DNA of 55,345 bases from Candidatus Acutalibacter stercorigallinarum (GTDB taxonomy: Bacteria > Bacillota > Clostridia > Oscillospirales > Acutalibacteraceae): assembly GCA_019112625.1 (NCBI GenBank), contig DXIW01000023.1, positions 1 through 55,345 on the forward strand, in the 5' to 3' direction. Position 1 is the first letter of the stretch. Every line of letters starts with the position of its first letter. The position numbers and the translations under genes were made by a program. This document shows positions 8,351-17,852 of the stretch, one piece after another. Below the pieces are notes generated by a model, which worked only from the letters and a program-made list of their open reading frames with translations, did not search any database and was not told the origin of the DNA.

Positions 8351-9127
8351 ATGAAAACAGCACTGGTCTGCGTCAGCTTTGGCACCAGCGTGGCCGAAGC
8401 CCGGCGGAGCATCGCCGCGGTGGAGGATGCCCTGCGGGCCGAGCTGCCCCAGGCCCGGTTTGTCCGGGCCTTCACCAGCCCCACCATCCGCCGGGCCCTG
8501 GCCGCCCGGGGGGAGGAGGTGTGGAGCTTCCCCCAGGCCCTGGAGCATCTGGCCCAGGAGGGGTACGGCTGCGTGGTGGTGCAGCCCACCCACTTCCTCT
8601 ACGGGCTGGAATACGAGGCCATCCGGGCCCAGGCGGAGGAGGCCCGGGGGAGGTTCCCCCGGCTCCTGCTGGGGAGCCCCCTGCTGGCCGGCACCCAGGA
8701 CCTGCGGGACCTGGCCCAGGCGGTGTGTGAAAGCTACCCCAAACAGCCGGGGCAGGCACTGGTGCTTATGGGGCATGGGACCCCCCACTTCGCCAACGTG
8801 GTGTACCCGGCGCTGCAGGGGGTGTTCCGCGCCATGGGCCGGGCGGACGTGCTCGTGGGCACGGTGGAGGGCTGGCCGGGGATTGGGCTCATCGCCCGGC
8901 AGGTGAAGGAGGCGGGGTTCCCCGCCGCCCGGCTGGCCCCCCTGATGCTGGTGGCCGGGGACCATGCCCGCAGGGATATGGCCGGGGACGCCCCGGAGAG
9001 CTGGAAGAACGTGCTGGCCCGGCAGGGGCTGGAGGTCTCCTGGGTGCTGCGGGGCCTGGGGGAGGACCCCGGCGTGCAGGCCCTGTACCGCCGCCACCTG
9101 CGGGAGCTGCTGGCAAGGGAGGCATAG
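8351..9127 (+). CDS. cbiK: Sirohydrochlorin cobaltochelatase
   Basis: Inserts cobalt into sirohydrochlorin at the start of the anaerobic (cobalt-early) B12 route. The 258-residue protein begins MKTALVCVSFGTSVAEARRS, and the metal-site histidines lie in VVVQPTHFLYGLEYE and VLMGHGTPHFANVVYPAL. The ATG at 8351 follows GGGAGGGAAC and is the first start after the terminator; the frame also reads back through the riboswitch, which is not coding. First gene of the 18-gene plus-strand operon. It has no signal peptide, unlike periplasmic CbiK proteins. Confidence 0.95.
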   Translation: MKTALVCVSFGTSVAEARRSIAAVEDALRAELPQARFVRAFTSPTIRRALAARGEEVWSFPQALEHLAQEGYGCVVVQPTHFLYGLEYEAIRAQAEEARGRFPRLLLGSPLLAGTQDLRDLAQAVCESYPKQPGQALVLMGHGTPHFANVVYPALQGVFRAMGRADVLVGTVEGWPGIGLIARQVKEAGFPAARLAPLMLVAGDHARRDMAGDAPESWKNVLARQGLEVSWVLRGLGEDPGVQALYRRHLRELLAREA

Positions 9128-9129
9128 CC

Positions 9130-10257
9130 GTGGCGCTGGAGCACTACATCCGCAGCGGGCAGAAGCGGCTGCGCTGCGGCTACACCACCGGCACCTGCGC
9201 GGCCCTGGCCGCCGGTGGGGCGGCCTCCCTGCTATTGCTGGGGGAGGCGCCGGAGCGCCTCTCCCTGATGACCCCCAAGGGCCTGGCGGTAGAGGCCGCC
9301 CCGGAGGGGCTCCGCTATGAGGGGGACGCCGCGGTGTGCGGGGTGCGGAAGGACGGCGGCGACGACGCCGACGCCACCCACGGCCTGGTGGTGGTGGCCC
9401 GGGTGGAGAAGAGCCCCGGCCCCGGGGTGCGCATCCACGGGGGCGAGGGGGTGGGCCGGGTGACAAAGCCCGGCCTGGACCAGCCTGTGGGCGCGGCGGC
9501 CATCAACCGGGTGCCCCGGCAGATGGTCGAGGCCCAGGCCCGGACAGTGTGCGCCAAGGCGAGCTACGCCGGCGGGCTGGAGGTCACCCTCTCCATCCCC
9601 GGGGGGCGGGAGGCGGCCCAAAAGACCTTCAACCCCGCCCTGGGGGTGGAGGGCGGGTTGTCCATCCTGGGTACCTCGGGCATTGTGGAGCCCATGAGCC
9701 AGCAGGCCCTGGTGGACACCATCGCCTTGGAGCTGAACCAGGCCGCGGCCCTGGGGGCGCGGGACCTGATTCTCACCCCGGGGAATTACGGGGAGGAATT
9801 CCTCCGGCAGCACCCCCTGGGCGGCGCGCCGGTGGTGAAGGTCTCCAACTTCATCGGCGACGCCCTGGATCTAGCCGCCGGCCACCCCTTCCGCCAGGTG
9901 CTGCTGGTGGGGCACATCGGCAAGCTGGTAAAGCTGGCCGGGGGCGTGATGAACACCCACTCCCGGTACGCGGACTGCCGGGCCGAGCTGTTCTGCGCCC
10001 ACGCCGCCTGCTGCGGGGCTTCCCGCCAGGTGTGCCGGGAGCTGCTGCAGGCCGCCACCGCCGACCGGTGCATCGAAATCTTAGACGGGGCGGGCCTGCG
10101 GGAGCCGGTGCTCCGGCGGCTGCTGGAGGCCATCCAGCTCCACCTGGACCGCCGGGTCCAGGGGAAGTACCGGGTGGGGGCGGTGCTGTTCTCCAACACA
10201 TACGGCCTGCTGGGCCACACGGAACCAGGAAGGGAGATCATCCAGTCATGGAAGTAA
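9130..10257 (+). CDS. cbiD: Cobalt-precorrin-5B C1-methyltransferase
   Basis: The C1-methylating enzyme of the anaerobic corrin pathway. The N-terminal signature LRCGYTTGTCAALAAGGAA and GVGRVTKPGLDQPVGAAAIN are typical, and the 375 residues are full length. The start is GTG, two bases after the cbiK stop. The end overlaps cbiL by ten bases. Presence of CbiD together with CbiG and CbiK marks the oxygen-independent pathway. Confidence 0.96.
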   Translation: MALEHYIRSGQKRLRCGYTTGTCAALAAGGAASLLLLGEAPERLSLMTPKGLAVEAAPEGLRYEGDAAVCGVRKDGGDDADATHGLVVVARVEKSPGPGVRIHGGEGVGRVTKPGLDQPVGAAAINRVPRQMVEAQARTVCAKASYAGGLEVTLSIPGGREAAQKTFNPALGVEGGLSILGTSGIVEPMSQQALVDTIALELNQAAALGARDLILTPGNYGEEFLRQHPLGGAPVVKVSNFIGDALDLAAGHPFRQVLLVGHIGKLVKLAGGVMNTHSRYADCRAELFCAHAACCGASRQVCRELLQAATADRCIEILDGAGLREPVLRRLLEAIQLHLDRRVQGKYRVGAVLFSNTYGLLGHTEPGREIIQSWK

Positions 10258-10955
10258 AGCAAGGGATTTTCTACGGCGTGGGCGTGGGCCCCGGCGACCC
10301 GGAGCTGCTCACGGTAAAAGCCATAAACGTGCTGACAGCCTGCCCGGTGCTGGCCTGCCCCCAGACCAAAAGCGGGGAGATGCTGGCGTTGAACATCGTC
10401 CGCGGGGCCATGGATGTCTCCGGGAAGGAAATCCTGCCCCTGCGGTTCGCCATGTCCCGGGACAAGGCGGTGCAGCAGGCTGCCCACCAGGAGGCGGCGG
10501 AGGCGGTGTGCCGCTTCCTGGCGGCGGGAAAGGACGTGGCCATGCCCAACCTGGGGGACGTGTCCATCTACTCCACCTACTGCTACCTGATGGAGCTGGT
10601 GAAGGCCCGGGGCTTTGAAACCCGGATGGTCCCCGGGGTGCCCAGCTTCTGCGCGGTGGCGGCCCGGCTGGGCATCAGCCTGACAGAGATGAACGCCCCC
10701 CTGCACATCGTGCCGGGGAGCTGGGACCTCCCCCAGGCCCTGGAGTGGCCGGGCAATAAGATCCTGATGAAGTCTGGCAGCCAGATGCCCCTAGTGCTGG
10801 AGGCCATCGGCCGGCAGGGGGGCCTGGGACGCAGCGCCATGGTGCAGAACTGCGGCCTGCCCGGGGAGCGGGCCTACCCCACCCTGGAGGGAGTGGACCC
10901 CCAGGCGCCTGCGGGGTACTTCGCCACGGTCATCGTAAAGGAGGGAGAGGGATGA
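10248..10955 (+). CDS. cbiL: Cobalt-precorrin-2 C20-methyltransferase
   Basis: A SAM-dependent tetrapyrrole methylase of 235 residues that adds the C20 methyl group. The family N-terminus FYGVGVGPGDPELLTVKA and the segments GDVSIYSTYCYL and PGVPSFCAVAARLG support CbiL/CobI. The start ATG lies inside the end of cbiD; a much longer open frame over cbiD is a high-GC shadow. The end overlaps cbiF by four bases. Confidence 0.95.
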   Translation: MEVKQGIFYGVGVGPGDPELLTVKAINVLTACPVLACPQTKSGEMLALNIVRGAMDVSGKEILPLRFAMSRDKAVQQAAHQEAAEAVCRFLAAGKDVAMPNLGDVSIYSTYCYLMELVKARGFETRMVPGVPSFCAVAARLGISLTEMNAPLHIVPGSWDLPQALEWPGNKILMKSGSQMPLVLEAIGRQGGLGRSAMVQNCGLPGERAYPTLEGVDPQAPAGYFATVIVKEGEG

Positions 10956-11725
10956 TCCACTTTGTGGGGGCCGGCCCCGGCGCGCCGGACCTGATCACCC
11001 TGCGGGGGGCGGCCCTGCTGGAGCAGGCGGACTGCGTCATCTACGCCGGGAGCCTGGTAAACCCCGCCCTGTTGGAGCGGACCAAACAGGGCTGCGAGAT
11101 CCACAACAGCGCCGCCATGACCCTGGAGCAGGTGTTGGCGGTGATGGAGGCCATGGAGGCGGTGGGGAAGGACACGGTGCGGCTGCACACCGGGGACCCC
11201 AGCCTGTTCGGGGCCATCCGGGAGCAGATGGACGCCCTGGACGCGCGGGGCATCCCCTACGACGACACCCCGGGGGTGTCCAGCTTCTCCGGGGCCGCGG
11301 CGGCGCTAAACGCCGAGTACACCCTGCCCGGGGTCAGCCAGACCCTCATCATCTCCCGCATGGCGGGGCGCACCCCGGTGCCGGAGGGGGAGAACCTGGC
11401 CGCCCTGGCCCGGCACGGGGCGTCGCTGGTGCTGTTCCTCTCCTCCGGGCTGCTGGAGCAGGTCCAGGAAGAGCTGCTCCGGGGCGGCTATGGCCCGGAG
11501 ACCCCGGCGGCCATCGTCTACAAGGCCACCTGGCCCGAGGAGAAGGTGGTCCGCTGCACCGTGGCCACCCTGGCCCAGCGGGGCCGGGAGGAGAACATCC
11601 GCAAAACGGCGCTGCTGCTCATCGGGGACTTTTTAGACCCCCGCTACCAGCGCAGCAAGCTCTACGACCCCGCCTTCGCCACGGAGTTCCGCCCCGCCCA
11701 GGCCCCGGAGGAGCCCGCTCTATGA
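10952..11725 (+). CDS. cbiF: Cobalt-precorrin-4 C11-methyltransferase
   Basis: Begins MIHFVGAGPGAPDLITLRGA and has 257 residues. GDPSLFGAIREQMDALDARG, GVSSFSGAAAALNAEYTLPG and TLIISRMAGRTPVPE are characteristic of CbiF/CobM. Uses SAM to methylate C11. It overlaps cbiL and cbiG by four bases each (ATGA), which indicates translational coupling. Confidence 0.96.
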   Translation: MIHFVGAGPGAPDLITLRGAALLEQADCVIYAGSLVNPALLERTKQGCEIHNSAAMTLEQVLAVMEAMEAVGKDTVRLHTGDPSLFGAIREQMDALDARGIPYDDTPGVSSFSGAAAALNAEYTLPGVSQTLIISRMAGRTPVPEGENLAALARHGASLVLFLSSGLLEQVQEELLRGGYGPETPAAIVYKATWPEEKVVRCTVATLAQRGREENIRKTALLLIGDFLDPRYQRSKLYDPAFATEFRPAQAPEEPAL

Positions 11726-12744
11726 GGGGCGGCCTGGTCTTCCTGGCCTTTACGGACCGGGGCTTCGCCCTGGCCCAAAGGCTGGCGGAGGCCCTGGGGG
11801 GCAGCGCCGCCCGCTGCGGCAGGCCGGACTCCCTGGGGGAGTGGACGAAGCGCCACTTTGCCCAGGGAGCGGGGCTGGTGTATGTGGGGGCGGTGGGCAT
11901 CGCCGTGCGGGCCATCGCCCCCTATATGGGGAAAAAGTGGGAGGACCCGGCGGTGGTGGCGGTGGACGAGTGCGCGAATTTCGCCGTGGCCCTGCTCTCC
12001 GGGCACCTGGGGGGCGCCAACGACCTGGCCCGGGCCATCGGCCGGGCCTGCGGCGCAAAGCCGGTGATCACCACCGCCACCGACGGAAACGGACTCTTCC
12101 CCATTGACCAGTGGGCCCGCCGCCAGGGCCTGCGCGTGGAGAACCCCCGGGCCATCCGGGCTGTCTCCGCCCGGCTGCTGGCGGGAGGGACCGTCCGGCT
12201 GGGGTGCCCCTGGCCCATCCAAGGTGAGACCCCGCCAGGGGTGGAGCTCACCGCCGGCCCGCCGGCGGAGGCGCTGGTCACCGTGAAAAACGCGGCGGGG
12301 GACGCCCTGCTGCTGGTGCCGAACACCCTGGTGCTGGGGGTGGGCTGCCGCCGGGGCACCTCCCGGGCGGCGCTGGAGGCGGCGTTGGAGCAGTTCCTGG
12401 CCCGGTCCGGCCTGCTGGCCTCCGCCGTCTGCGGGGTGGCCAGCATCGACCTGAAAGCGGAGGAGCCGGGGCTGCTGGCCTTCTGCCGCAGCCACGGCTG
12501 GCCCCTTTCCACCCGCAGCGCGGAGGAGCTGGCAAAAGTCCCCGGCACATTTACCTCCTCCCCCTTTGTGCGGCAGGTCACCGGGGTGGACAACGTGTGC
12601 GAGCGCAGCGCGGCGGCGGTCAGCGGCGGGCCGGTGCTGGCCCGGAAATTCACCGCCCAGGGGGTGACCCTGGCCGCCGCCGGGAAGCCCCTCTCCCTCA
12701 CCTGGGACTGGGGCCAGCAGGAACGAGACGAAAGGAAGGGATGA
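11722..12744 (+). CDS. cbiG: Cobalt-precorrin-5A hydrolase
   Basis: Opens the delta-lactone ring of cobalt-precorrin-5A and releases acetaldehyde, a step found only in the anaerobic route. The 340 residues contain the N-terminal domain (YVGAVGIAVRAIAPYMGKK, VALLSGHLGGANDLAR) and the C-terminal domain (LVLGVGCRRGTSRAALEAA). Four-base overlap with cbiF and a four-base gap to cbiH. Confidence 0.95.
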   Translation: MRGGLVFLAFTDRGFALAQRLAEALGGSAARCGRPDSLGEWTKRHFAQGAGLVYVGAVGIAVRAIAPYMGKKWEDPAVVAVDECANFAVALLSGHLGGANDLARAIGRACGAKPVITTATDGNGLFPIDQWARRQGLRVENPRAIRAVSARLLAGGTVRLGCPWPIQGETPPGVELTAGPPAEALVTVKNAAGDALLLVPNTLVLGVGCRRGTSRAALEAALEQFLARSGLLASAVCGVASIDLKAEEPGLLAFCRSHGWPLSTRSAEELAKVPGTFTSSPFVRQVTGVDNVCERSAAAVSGGPVLARKFTAQGVTLAAAGKPLSLTWDWGQQERDERKG

Positions 12745-12748
12745 GACC

Positions 12749-13492
12749 ATGGGGACACTTTGGGCAGTGGGCATCGGCCCGGGCGGGGCGGAATTCCTCA
12801 CCGGCCAGGCCAGGGAGGCTTTGGACCGGGCGGAGGTCCTGTGCGGGTACACGGTGTATGTGGAGCTTGTGGCGCCCCTGTTCCCCGGCAAGGAGACCTA
12901 TACCACCCCCATGAGGCAGGAGCTGGAGCGCTGCCGCTGGGCGCTGGAGAAGGCCCAGTCGGGGAAAGAGGTGGCCTTTTTGTGCAGCGGCGACGCGGGG
13001 GTCTACGGCATGGCGGGACTGCTGCTGCAGCTGGCCCCCCAGTACCCCGGGGTGGAGGTCCAGGTGGTGCCCGGGGTGACGGCGGCCCTCTCCGGCGGGG
13101 CGGTGCTGGGGGCGCCTTTGGGCCACGACTTCTGCGTGGTGTCCCTCTCCGACCTGCTCACCCCCTGGGAGGCCATTGAAAAACGGCTGCGCTGCGCGGC
13201 GGCAGGGGACTTCTGCCTGTGCCTCTATAACCCCAGCTCCCGGAAGCGGGCGGGCCACCTGAAGCGGGCCTGCGGCATCCTGCTGGAGGCCGGGAAGTCC
13301 CCCCAGACGGTGTGCGGCTGGGTGCGGAACATCGGCCGGGAGGGCCAGAGCGCCCGGGTGCTCTCCCTGCAGGAGCTCCGGGAGGCGGAGCTGGACATGT
13401 TCACCACGGTGTTTATCGGCTCCTCCGCCACCCGGGAAATCGCCGGGAAGATGGTGACCCCCCGGGGGTACGAAGCCAAATGCGGGTGGTGA
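12749..13492 (+). CDS. cbiH: Cobalt-precorrin-3 C17-methyltransferase
   Basis: A 247-residue SAM-dependent methylase that drives ring contraction at C17. It begins MGTLWAVGIGPGGAEFLTG and contains LCGYTVYVELV, CSGDAGVYGMAGLLLQL and LYNPSSRKRAGHLKRA, typical of CbiH/CobJ. AAAGGAAGGGATGAGACC precedes the ATG. Its last 13 bases overlap cbiJ. Confidence 0.96.
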   Translation: MGTLWAVGIGPGGAEFLTGQAREALDRAEVLCGYTVYVELVAPLFPGKETYTTPMRQELERCRWALEKAQSGKEVAFLCSGDAGVYGMAGLLLQLAPQYPGVEVQVVPGVTAALSGGAVLGAPLGHDFCVVSLSDLLTPWEAIEKRLRCAAAGDFCLCLYNPSSRKRAGHLKRACGILLEAGKSPQTVCGWVRNIGREGQSARVLSLQELREAELDMFTTVFIGSSATREIAGKMVTPRGYEAKCGW

Positions 13493-14220
13493 TTTTCAGC
13501 GGCACCACCGAGGGCCGGGCGCTCTCGGCGGAGCTGGCGGGGCTGGGAGCCCAGGTCACCGCCTGGGTGGCCACGGAGTACGGCCGGGCCCTCCAGGCCG
13601 CGCCGGGGGTGGAGCTCCACGCCGGCCGGCTGGACGCGCAGGAGATGGCCCAGGCCCTGTCGGGGGCGGACCTGTGCATCGACGCCACCCACCCCTACGC
13701 CAGAGAGGCCAGCCAGAACATCCGCCAGGGGGCAAAGATTGCCGGGGTGCCCCGGCTCCGGCTGCTCCGCCGGGAGAGCCCCCTGCCCCCGGGCTGCACG
13801 GTGGTGGACTCCCCGGAGGAGGCCGCCCGCTTTCTGGAAAACACCCGGGGGAACATCCTCCTCACCACCGGGGCGAAGGAGCTCGCGGCCTTTGCCCCCC
13901 TGGGCCCCCAGCGGCTGTACCCCCGGGTGCTGCCGGCGGTGGAGAGCCTGGCCGCCTGTGAGGCGCTGGGCATCCCAAGGGGGCATGTCATCGCCATGCA
14001 GGGGCCCTTCTCCTACCGGCTGAACCTGGCCCTGCTGGAGCACTTTTCCATCCGCTGGCTGGTGACCAAGGACGGCGGCGCGGCCGGGGGCTTTGAAGAA
14101 AAGGCCCGGGCCGCCCGGGACGCCCAGGCGGGGCTGGTGGTGCTCCGCCGCCCCCGGGAGGAGGGGGACGACTACGAGACGGTCTTACGCATTTGCAAGG
14201 AGATGATAACATGCAGGTGA
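13480..14220 (+). CDS. cbiJ: Cobalt-precorrin-6A reductase
   Basis: An NAD(P)H reductase of the corrin macrocycle. The 246-residue protein starts MRVVIFSGTTEGRALSAELA and carries ATHPYAREASQNI and the C-terminal TKDGGAAGGFEEKARAA, the CbiJ/CobK pattern. The chosen ATG lies within cbiH; the open frame further upstream belongs to that gene's shadow. It ends inside the start of cbiET. Confidence 0.94.
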   Translation: MRVVIFSGTTEGRALSAELAGLGAQVTAWVATEYGRALQAAPGVELHAGRLDAQEMAQALSGADLCIDATHPYAREASQNIRQGAKIAGVPRLRLLRRESPLPPGCTVVDSPEEAARFLENTRGNILLTTGAKELAAFAPLGPQRLYPRVLPAVESLAACEALGIPRGHVIAMQGPFSYRLNLALLEHFSIRWLVTKDGGAAGGFEEKARAARDAQAGLVVLRRPREEGDDYETVLRICKEMITCR

Positions 14221-15413
14221 TCTTGGCGGCAGCCGGGGGCGGTGGTCCCCACACCATGACAGAATCGTGCAGGCAGGCCCTGGAAGCGGCCCCCTGCATC
14301 ATCGGGGCCAGGCGGCTGCTGGACAGCCTGCCGGAAGGCTGCGCAAAGCACCGGGTAGCGGCCACCCGGCCCGGGGAGATCCTGGAGGCCATCCAATCCT
14401 CGGGAGAGGAGAGCTGTCTGGTACTGTACAGCGGGGACACCGGGTTTTACTCCGGGGCCCGGGCCCTCCTCCCCCTCTTAAAGGAGGCGGGCATTTCGTT
14501 CCAAGTGCTGCCGGGGCTCTCCAGCGTGCAGCTGCTGGCGGCGGCCCTGGGCCGGCCCTGGCAGGACTGGCTGCTGGTCTCCGCCCACGGGACGGACTGC
14601 GACCCGGTGGGGGCGGTGATGCAGGGCCGGCCGGTGTTCTTCCTCACCGGTGGGGAGCTGGGCCCGGCGGAGCTCTGCCAGAAGCTGGCCCGGGCCGGGC
14701 TGGGGGACCTGCCCGTCACCGTGGGGGAGGAGCTCTCCTACCCCGGGCAGCAGGTGCGCAGGGGGACGGCCGGGGATTTCGCCGAAGAGCGGTTTGCCCC
14801 CCTCAGCGTGCTGCTGGCGGAGCCCGCGCCGGGGGTGGCCCGCCGCGTGCCGGGCTTTCCGGACAGCTGGTTCCTCCGGGGGGAGGCGCCCATGACCAAA
14901 CGGGAGGTGCGGGCCGCCATCCTGGCCCGGCTGGATCCCCGGCCCGGGGAGGTGTTCTGGGACGTGGGCGCGGGCACCGGCAGCGTCAGCATAGAGCTGG
15001 CCCTGGCCGCCTCCTGGGGGCGGACCTACGCGGTGGAGCGCGACGGCGCGGCCTGCCAGCTGATCCGCGCCAACCGGCAGAAGCTGGGCGCCTGGAACCT
15101 GCAGCTGGTGCAGGGCTGTGCCCCCCAGGCCCTGGAGGGGCTGGAACCGCCGGACGGGGTGTTCATCGGGGGCACCAAGGGAGAGTTGGAGCAGGTGGTG
15201 GACCTGGCGCTGGCCCGGAACCCCCAGGCCAGGCTCTGCGTCTCCGCCATCTGTGTGGAGACCCTGTACCGGGCGGTCAAGGCCCTGGAACATCACGGCA
15301 TCCAGCCGGAGATCGCCCAGGTGAGCGTCAGCCGGGGGCGGGCAGCAGGGGGCCAGCACCTGCTGCTAGCCCAGAATCCAGTGTTTTTGATCGCGGGGAA
15401 TTGTGATGGTTGA
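14211..15413 (+). CDS. cbiET: Bifunctional cobalt-precorrin-7 C5- and C15-methyltransferase (decarboxylating)
   Basis: A 400-residue CobL-type fusion. The N-terminal half is the CbiE methylase (VILAAAGGGGPHTMTES; LYSGDTGFYSGARALL; PGLSSVQLLAAALG). The C-terminal half from about residue 228 is CbiT, a class I SAM methyltransferase with VFWDVGAGTGSVSIELALA. It methylates C5 and C15 and removes the C12 acetate carboxyl. The start at 14211 follows AAGGAGATGATAAC. The fusion is known in many genomes; the split form is also common. Confidence 0.95.
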   Translation: MQVILAAAGGGGPHTMTESCRQALEAAPCIIGARRLLDSLPEGCAKHRVAATRPGEILEAIQSSGEESCLVLYSGDTGFYSGARALLPLLKEAGISFQVLPGLSSVQLLAAALGRPWQDWLLVSAHGTDCDPVGAVMQGRPVFFLTGGELGPAELCQKLARAGLGDLPVTVGEELSYPGQQVRRGTAGDFAEERFAPLSVLLAEPAPGVARRVPGFPDSWFLRGEAPMTKREVRAAILARLDPRPGEVFWDVGAGTGSVSIELALAASWGRTYAVERDGAACQLIRANRQKLGAWNLQLVQGCAPQALEGLEPPDGVFIGGTKGELEQVVDLALARNPQARLCVSAICVETLYRAVKALEHHGIQPEIAQVSVSRGRAAGGQHLLLAQNPVFLIAGNCDG

Positions 15414-16770
15414 GCTGATGACAGGGGCCATGGCCTCGGGCAGCGGAAAGACCGCCGTGACCTGCGCCCTGCTGGCGGCGCTGGCCAGGCGGGGCCTGTC
15501 CCCCTGTGCCTTCAAGTGCGGGCCGGACTACATCGACCCCATGTTTCACCGCTCGGTGCTGGGGGTGGAGAGCCACAACCTGGACCTGTTTCTCTGCGGA
15601 GAGGAGCGGCTGCGGGCGCTCTACGCCCGGTATGCCGCGGGCCACGGGGCGGCGGTGTGCGAAGGGGTCATGGGCTTTTACGACGGGGTGGGCGGCACGG
15701 ACCGGGCCAGCGCCTGGCAGGTTGCCCGCACCCTGGGACTGCCTGTGCTGCTGGTCCTGCGGCCCAAGGGGGCCAGCCTGACCCTGGCCGCCCAGGTCCA
15801 GGGGATGCTCCGCTTCCGGCAGCCCAGCCAGATCGCCGGGCTGTTCCTCAACGACTGCTCCCCCGGGCTGTACCGCAGCCTGGCCCCCCTGCTGGAGCGG
15901 GAGACCGGCCTGCCGGTGCTGGGGTACCTCCCCCACCGGGCGGAGGCGGCTTTCGAGAGCCGCCATCTGGGGCTCCTCACCGCCGGGGAGATTGCGGACC
16001 TGGCCCAGCGGATCGGCATTTTGGCAGACCAGCTGGAGCAGACCGCCGACCTGGAGGGGCTTACCGCCCTGTTTGCCCGGCCCTGGCGGGAGGCCCCTCC
16101 CCCGCCCCCTGCTGTATCGGGGAAGGCCCGCATCGCCGTGGCCCGGGACGAGGCTTTCTGCTTCGTGTACGAGGAGACCTTGGACGCCCTGCGGGACGCC
16201 GGGGCGGAGCTGGTGGAGTTCAGCCCCTTAAAAGACCGGGAGCTGCCGGAAGAAACCGGCGGGCTGTACCTGCCCGGGGGCTACCCGGAGCTCCACGCCG
16301 AAACCCTTGCCGCCAGCGATTCCATGCGCCGGGCGGTGCGGGCGGCGGTGGAGGCCGGCCTGCCCACGGTGGCGGAGTGCGGGGGCTTCCTCTACCTGGG
16401 GCAGAGCCTGGCAGCCCCGGGGGGCAGGCCCTGCCCCATGGCCGGGGTGCTGCCGGGCCGGGGTTTCCCCCAGGAGAGGCTGGTGCGCTTCGGCTACGCC
16501 ACACTCACCGCAAAAGGGGACAGCCTGCTCTTCCGCAAAGGGGAGCAGGCGCCGGTCCACGAGTTCCACTACTGGGACTCCACGGACAACGGGGACGCCT
16601 TCGCCGCGGAAAAGCCCATGACCGGCAGGAGCTGGGCCTGCGGCTTTGCCACCCCCAGCCTGTACGCGGCGTTCCCCCACCTGTATTTTGCCGGGAAGCC
16701 GGAGCTGGCCGCGCGGTTCGTCCAGGCGGCGGCCCGGTACCAACAAGGACAACGAGGAAGGAAGGGATAG
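15406..16770 (+). CDS. cbiA: Cobyrinate a,c-diamide synthase
   Basis: An ATP-dependent amidase that uses glutamine to amidate the a and c side chains of cobyrinate. The N-terminal dethiobiotin-synthase-like domain has the P-loop ASGSGKTAVTC and CGPDYIDPMFH; the C-terminal glutaminase domain has the cysteine in VAECGGFLYLG and the final HLYFAGKPELAARF. About 454 residues. Several starts are possible (GTG 15403, ATG 15406, ATG 15418); all overlap or abut the cbiET stop. I use the ATG at 15406. Confidence 0.95.
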   Translation: MVELMTGAMASGSGKTAVTCALLAALARRGLSPCAFKCGPDYIDPMFHRSVLGVESHNLDLFLCGEERLRALYARYAAGHGAAVCEGVMGFYDGVGGTDRASAWQVARTLGLPVLLVLRPKGASLTLAAQVQGMLRFRQPSQIAGLFLNDCSPGLYRSLAPLLERETGLPVLGYLPHRAEAAFESRHLGLLTAGEIADLAQRIGILADQLEQTADLEGLTALFARPWREAPPPPPAVSGKARIAVARDEAFCFVYEETLDALRDAGAELVEFSPLKDRELPEETGGLYLPGGYPELHAETLAASDSMRRAVRAAVEAGLPTVAECGGFLYLGQSLAAPGGRPCPMAGVLPGRGFPQERLVRFGYATLTAKGDSLLFRKGEQAPVHEFHYWDSTDNGDAFAAEKPMTGRSWACGFATPSLYAAFPHLYFAGKPELAARFVQAAARYQQGQRGRKG

Positions 16771-16772
16771 GG

Positions 16773-17852
16773 ATGACGGACCGGGAACAAGAGCTGAGGC
16801 GGCGGCTGGCTGCCGTCACCAGGGCGGACGAAGGGGCCCGCCGGGCCGCCAAGCGCCGGTGGGACGCCTGCGCCAAGCCCCTGGGCAGCCTGGGCCTGCT
16901 GGAGACCGCGGTGGAGCGGCTGGCGGCCCTCACCGGCAGCCCGGAAGTGGGCATTACCCCCTGGGCCCTGCTGGTGCTCTGCGCGGACAACGGGGTGGTG
17001 GCCCAGGGGGTCACCCAGTCGGGCAGTGAGGTCACGGCCGCCGTCACCCGGAACCTGGCTTTGGGCCGTACCGCGGTGTGCCGCATGGCGGCGGTGGCGG
17101 ACTGCGCTGTGGTGCCGGTGGACCTGGGCGTGCTGGACCTCCCCCCGGTGGAGGGGGTGCTCCGCCGCCGGGCGGGCAACGGCACCGCCGACCTGTCCCA
17201 GGGGCCGGCCATGGCCCGGGAGCAGGCGGTCCAGGCGGTGCTCACCGGCATGGACCTGGTGCGGGAGCAGAAGGAGCGGGGCGTCCGCCTGGTGGCCACC
17301 GGGGAGATGGGCATCGGCAACACCACCACCTCCAGCGCGGTGGCCTGCGCCCTGCTGGGCCGCCCGGCGGAGGAGATGACCGGCCGGGGGGCCGGCCTCT
17401 CCGGGGAGGGGCTGCGCCGGAAGGTGCGGGCCATCCGCCGGGGGCTGGCGGTGAACCGCCCCGACCCCGCCGACCCCCTTGACGTGCTCACAAAGGTAGG
17501 GGGCTTCGACATCGCCGGGCTGTGCGGGGTGTTCCTGGGCGGGGCGCTGTACCGGGTGCCGGTGCTGGCCGATGGGTTCATCAGCACGGTGGCGGCTTTG
17601 TGCGCTGTCAGGCTCTGCCCCCTGGCGGAGCAGGCGGTGTTCGCAAGCCACGTCTCCGCCGAGCCCGCCGGGGCCCTGATGTTGGAAGCCCTGGGCCAGA
17701 AGCCCCTCATCACCGCGGAGATGCGCTTGGGAGAGGGCACCGGCGCGGTGGCGGCCATCCCCCTGCTGGACATGGCCCTGGCGGTGTATGGGGAGGCCTA
17801 CACTTTTGAACAGGGGGGCATCGGCCCCTATGTGCCCTGGGAGGATACGTAA
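16773..17852 (+). CDS. cobT: Nicotinate-nucleotide--dimethylbenzimidazole phosphoribosyltransferase
   Basis: Activates the lower ligand base to an alpha-ribotide. The 359-residue protein has KPLGSLGLLE near the N-terminus, LCADNGVVAQGVTQSG, the phosphate loop GEMGIGNTTTSSAV, and GEGTGAVAAIPLLDMAL. The start at 16773 follows GGAAGGAAGGGATAGGG. The same frame stays open for over a kilobase upstream over cbiA, which is only high-GC shadow. No dimethylbenzimidazole synthesis gene is visible here, so the base used is unknown. Confidence 0.96.
   Translation: MTDREQELRRRLAAVTRADEGARRAAKRRWDACAKPLGSLGLLETAVERLAALTGSPEVGITPWALLVLCADNGVVAQGVTQSGSEVTAAVTRNLALGRTAVCRMAAVADCAVVPVDLGVLDLPPVEGVLRRRAGNGTADLSQGPAMAREQAVQAVLTGMDLVREQKERGVRLVATGEMGIGNTTTSSAVACALLGRPAEEMTGRGAGLSGEGLRRKVRAIRRGLAVNRPDPADPLDVLTKVGGFDIAGLCGVFLGGALYRVPVLADGFISTVAALCAVRLCPLAEQAVFASHVSAEPAGALMLEALGQKPLITAEMRLGEGTGAVAAIPLLDMALAVYGEAYTFEQGGIGPYVPWEDT

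Noticed and set aside
15516-17852. Very long open frames in the cob region (for example 15516-17852 and 20558-23620) that could suggest fused giant proteins
   Set aside because: Their first parts lie over cbiA or cbiB/cobD in another frame. High-GC codon use leaves few stops in shadow frames. Clear family starts with ribosome sites occur inside them (16773, 22142).
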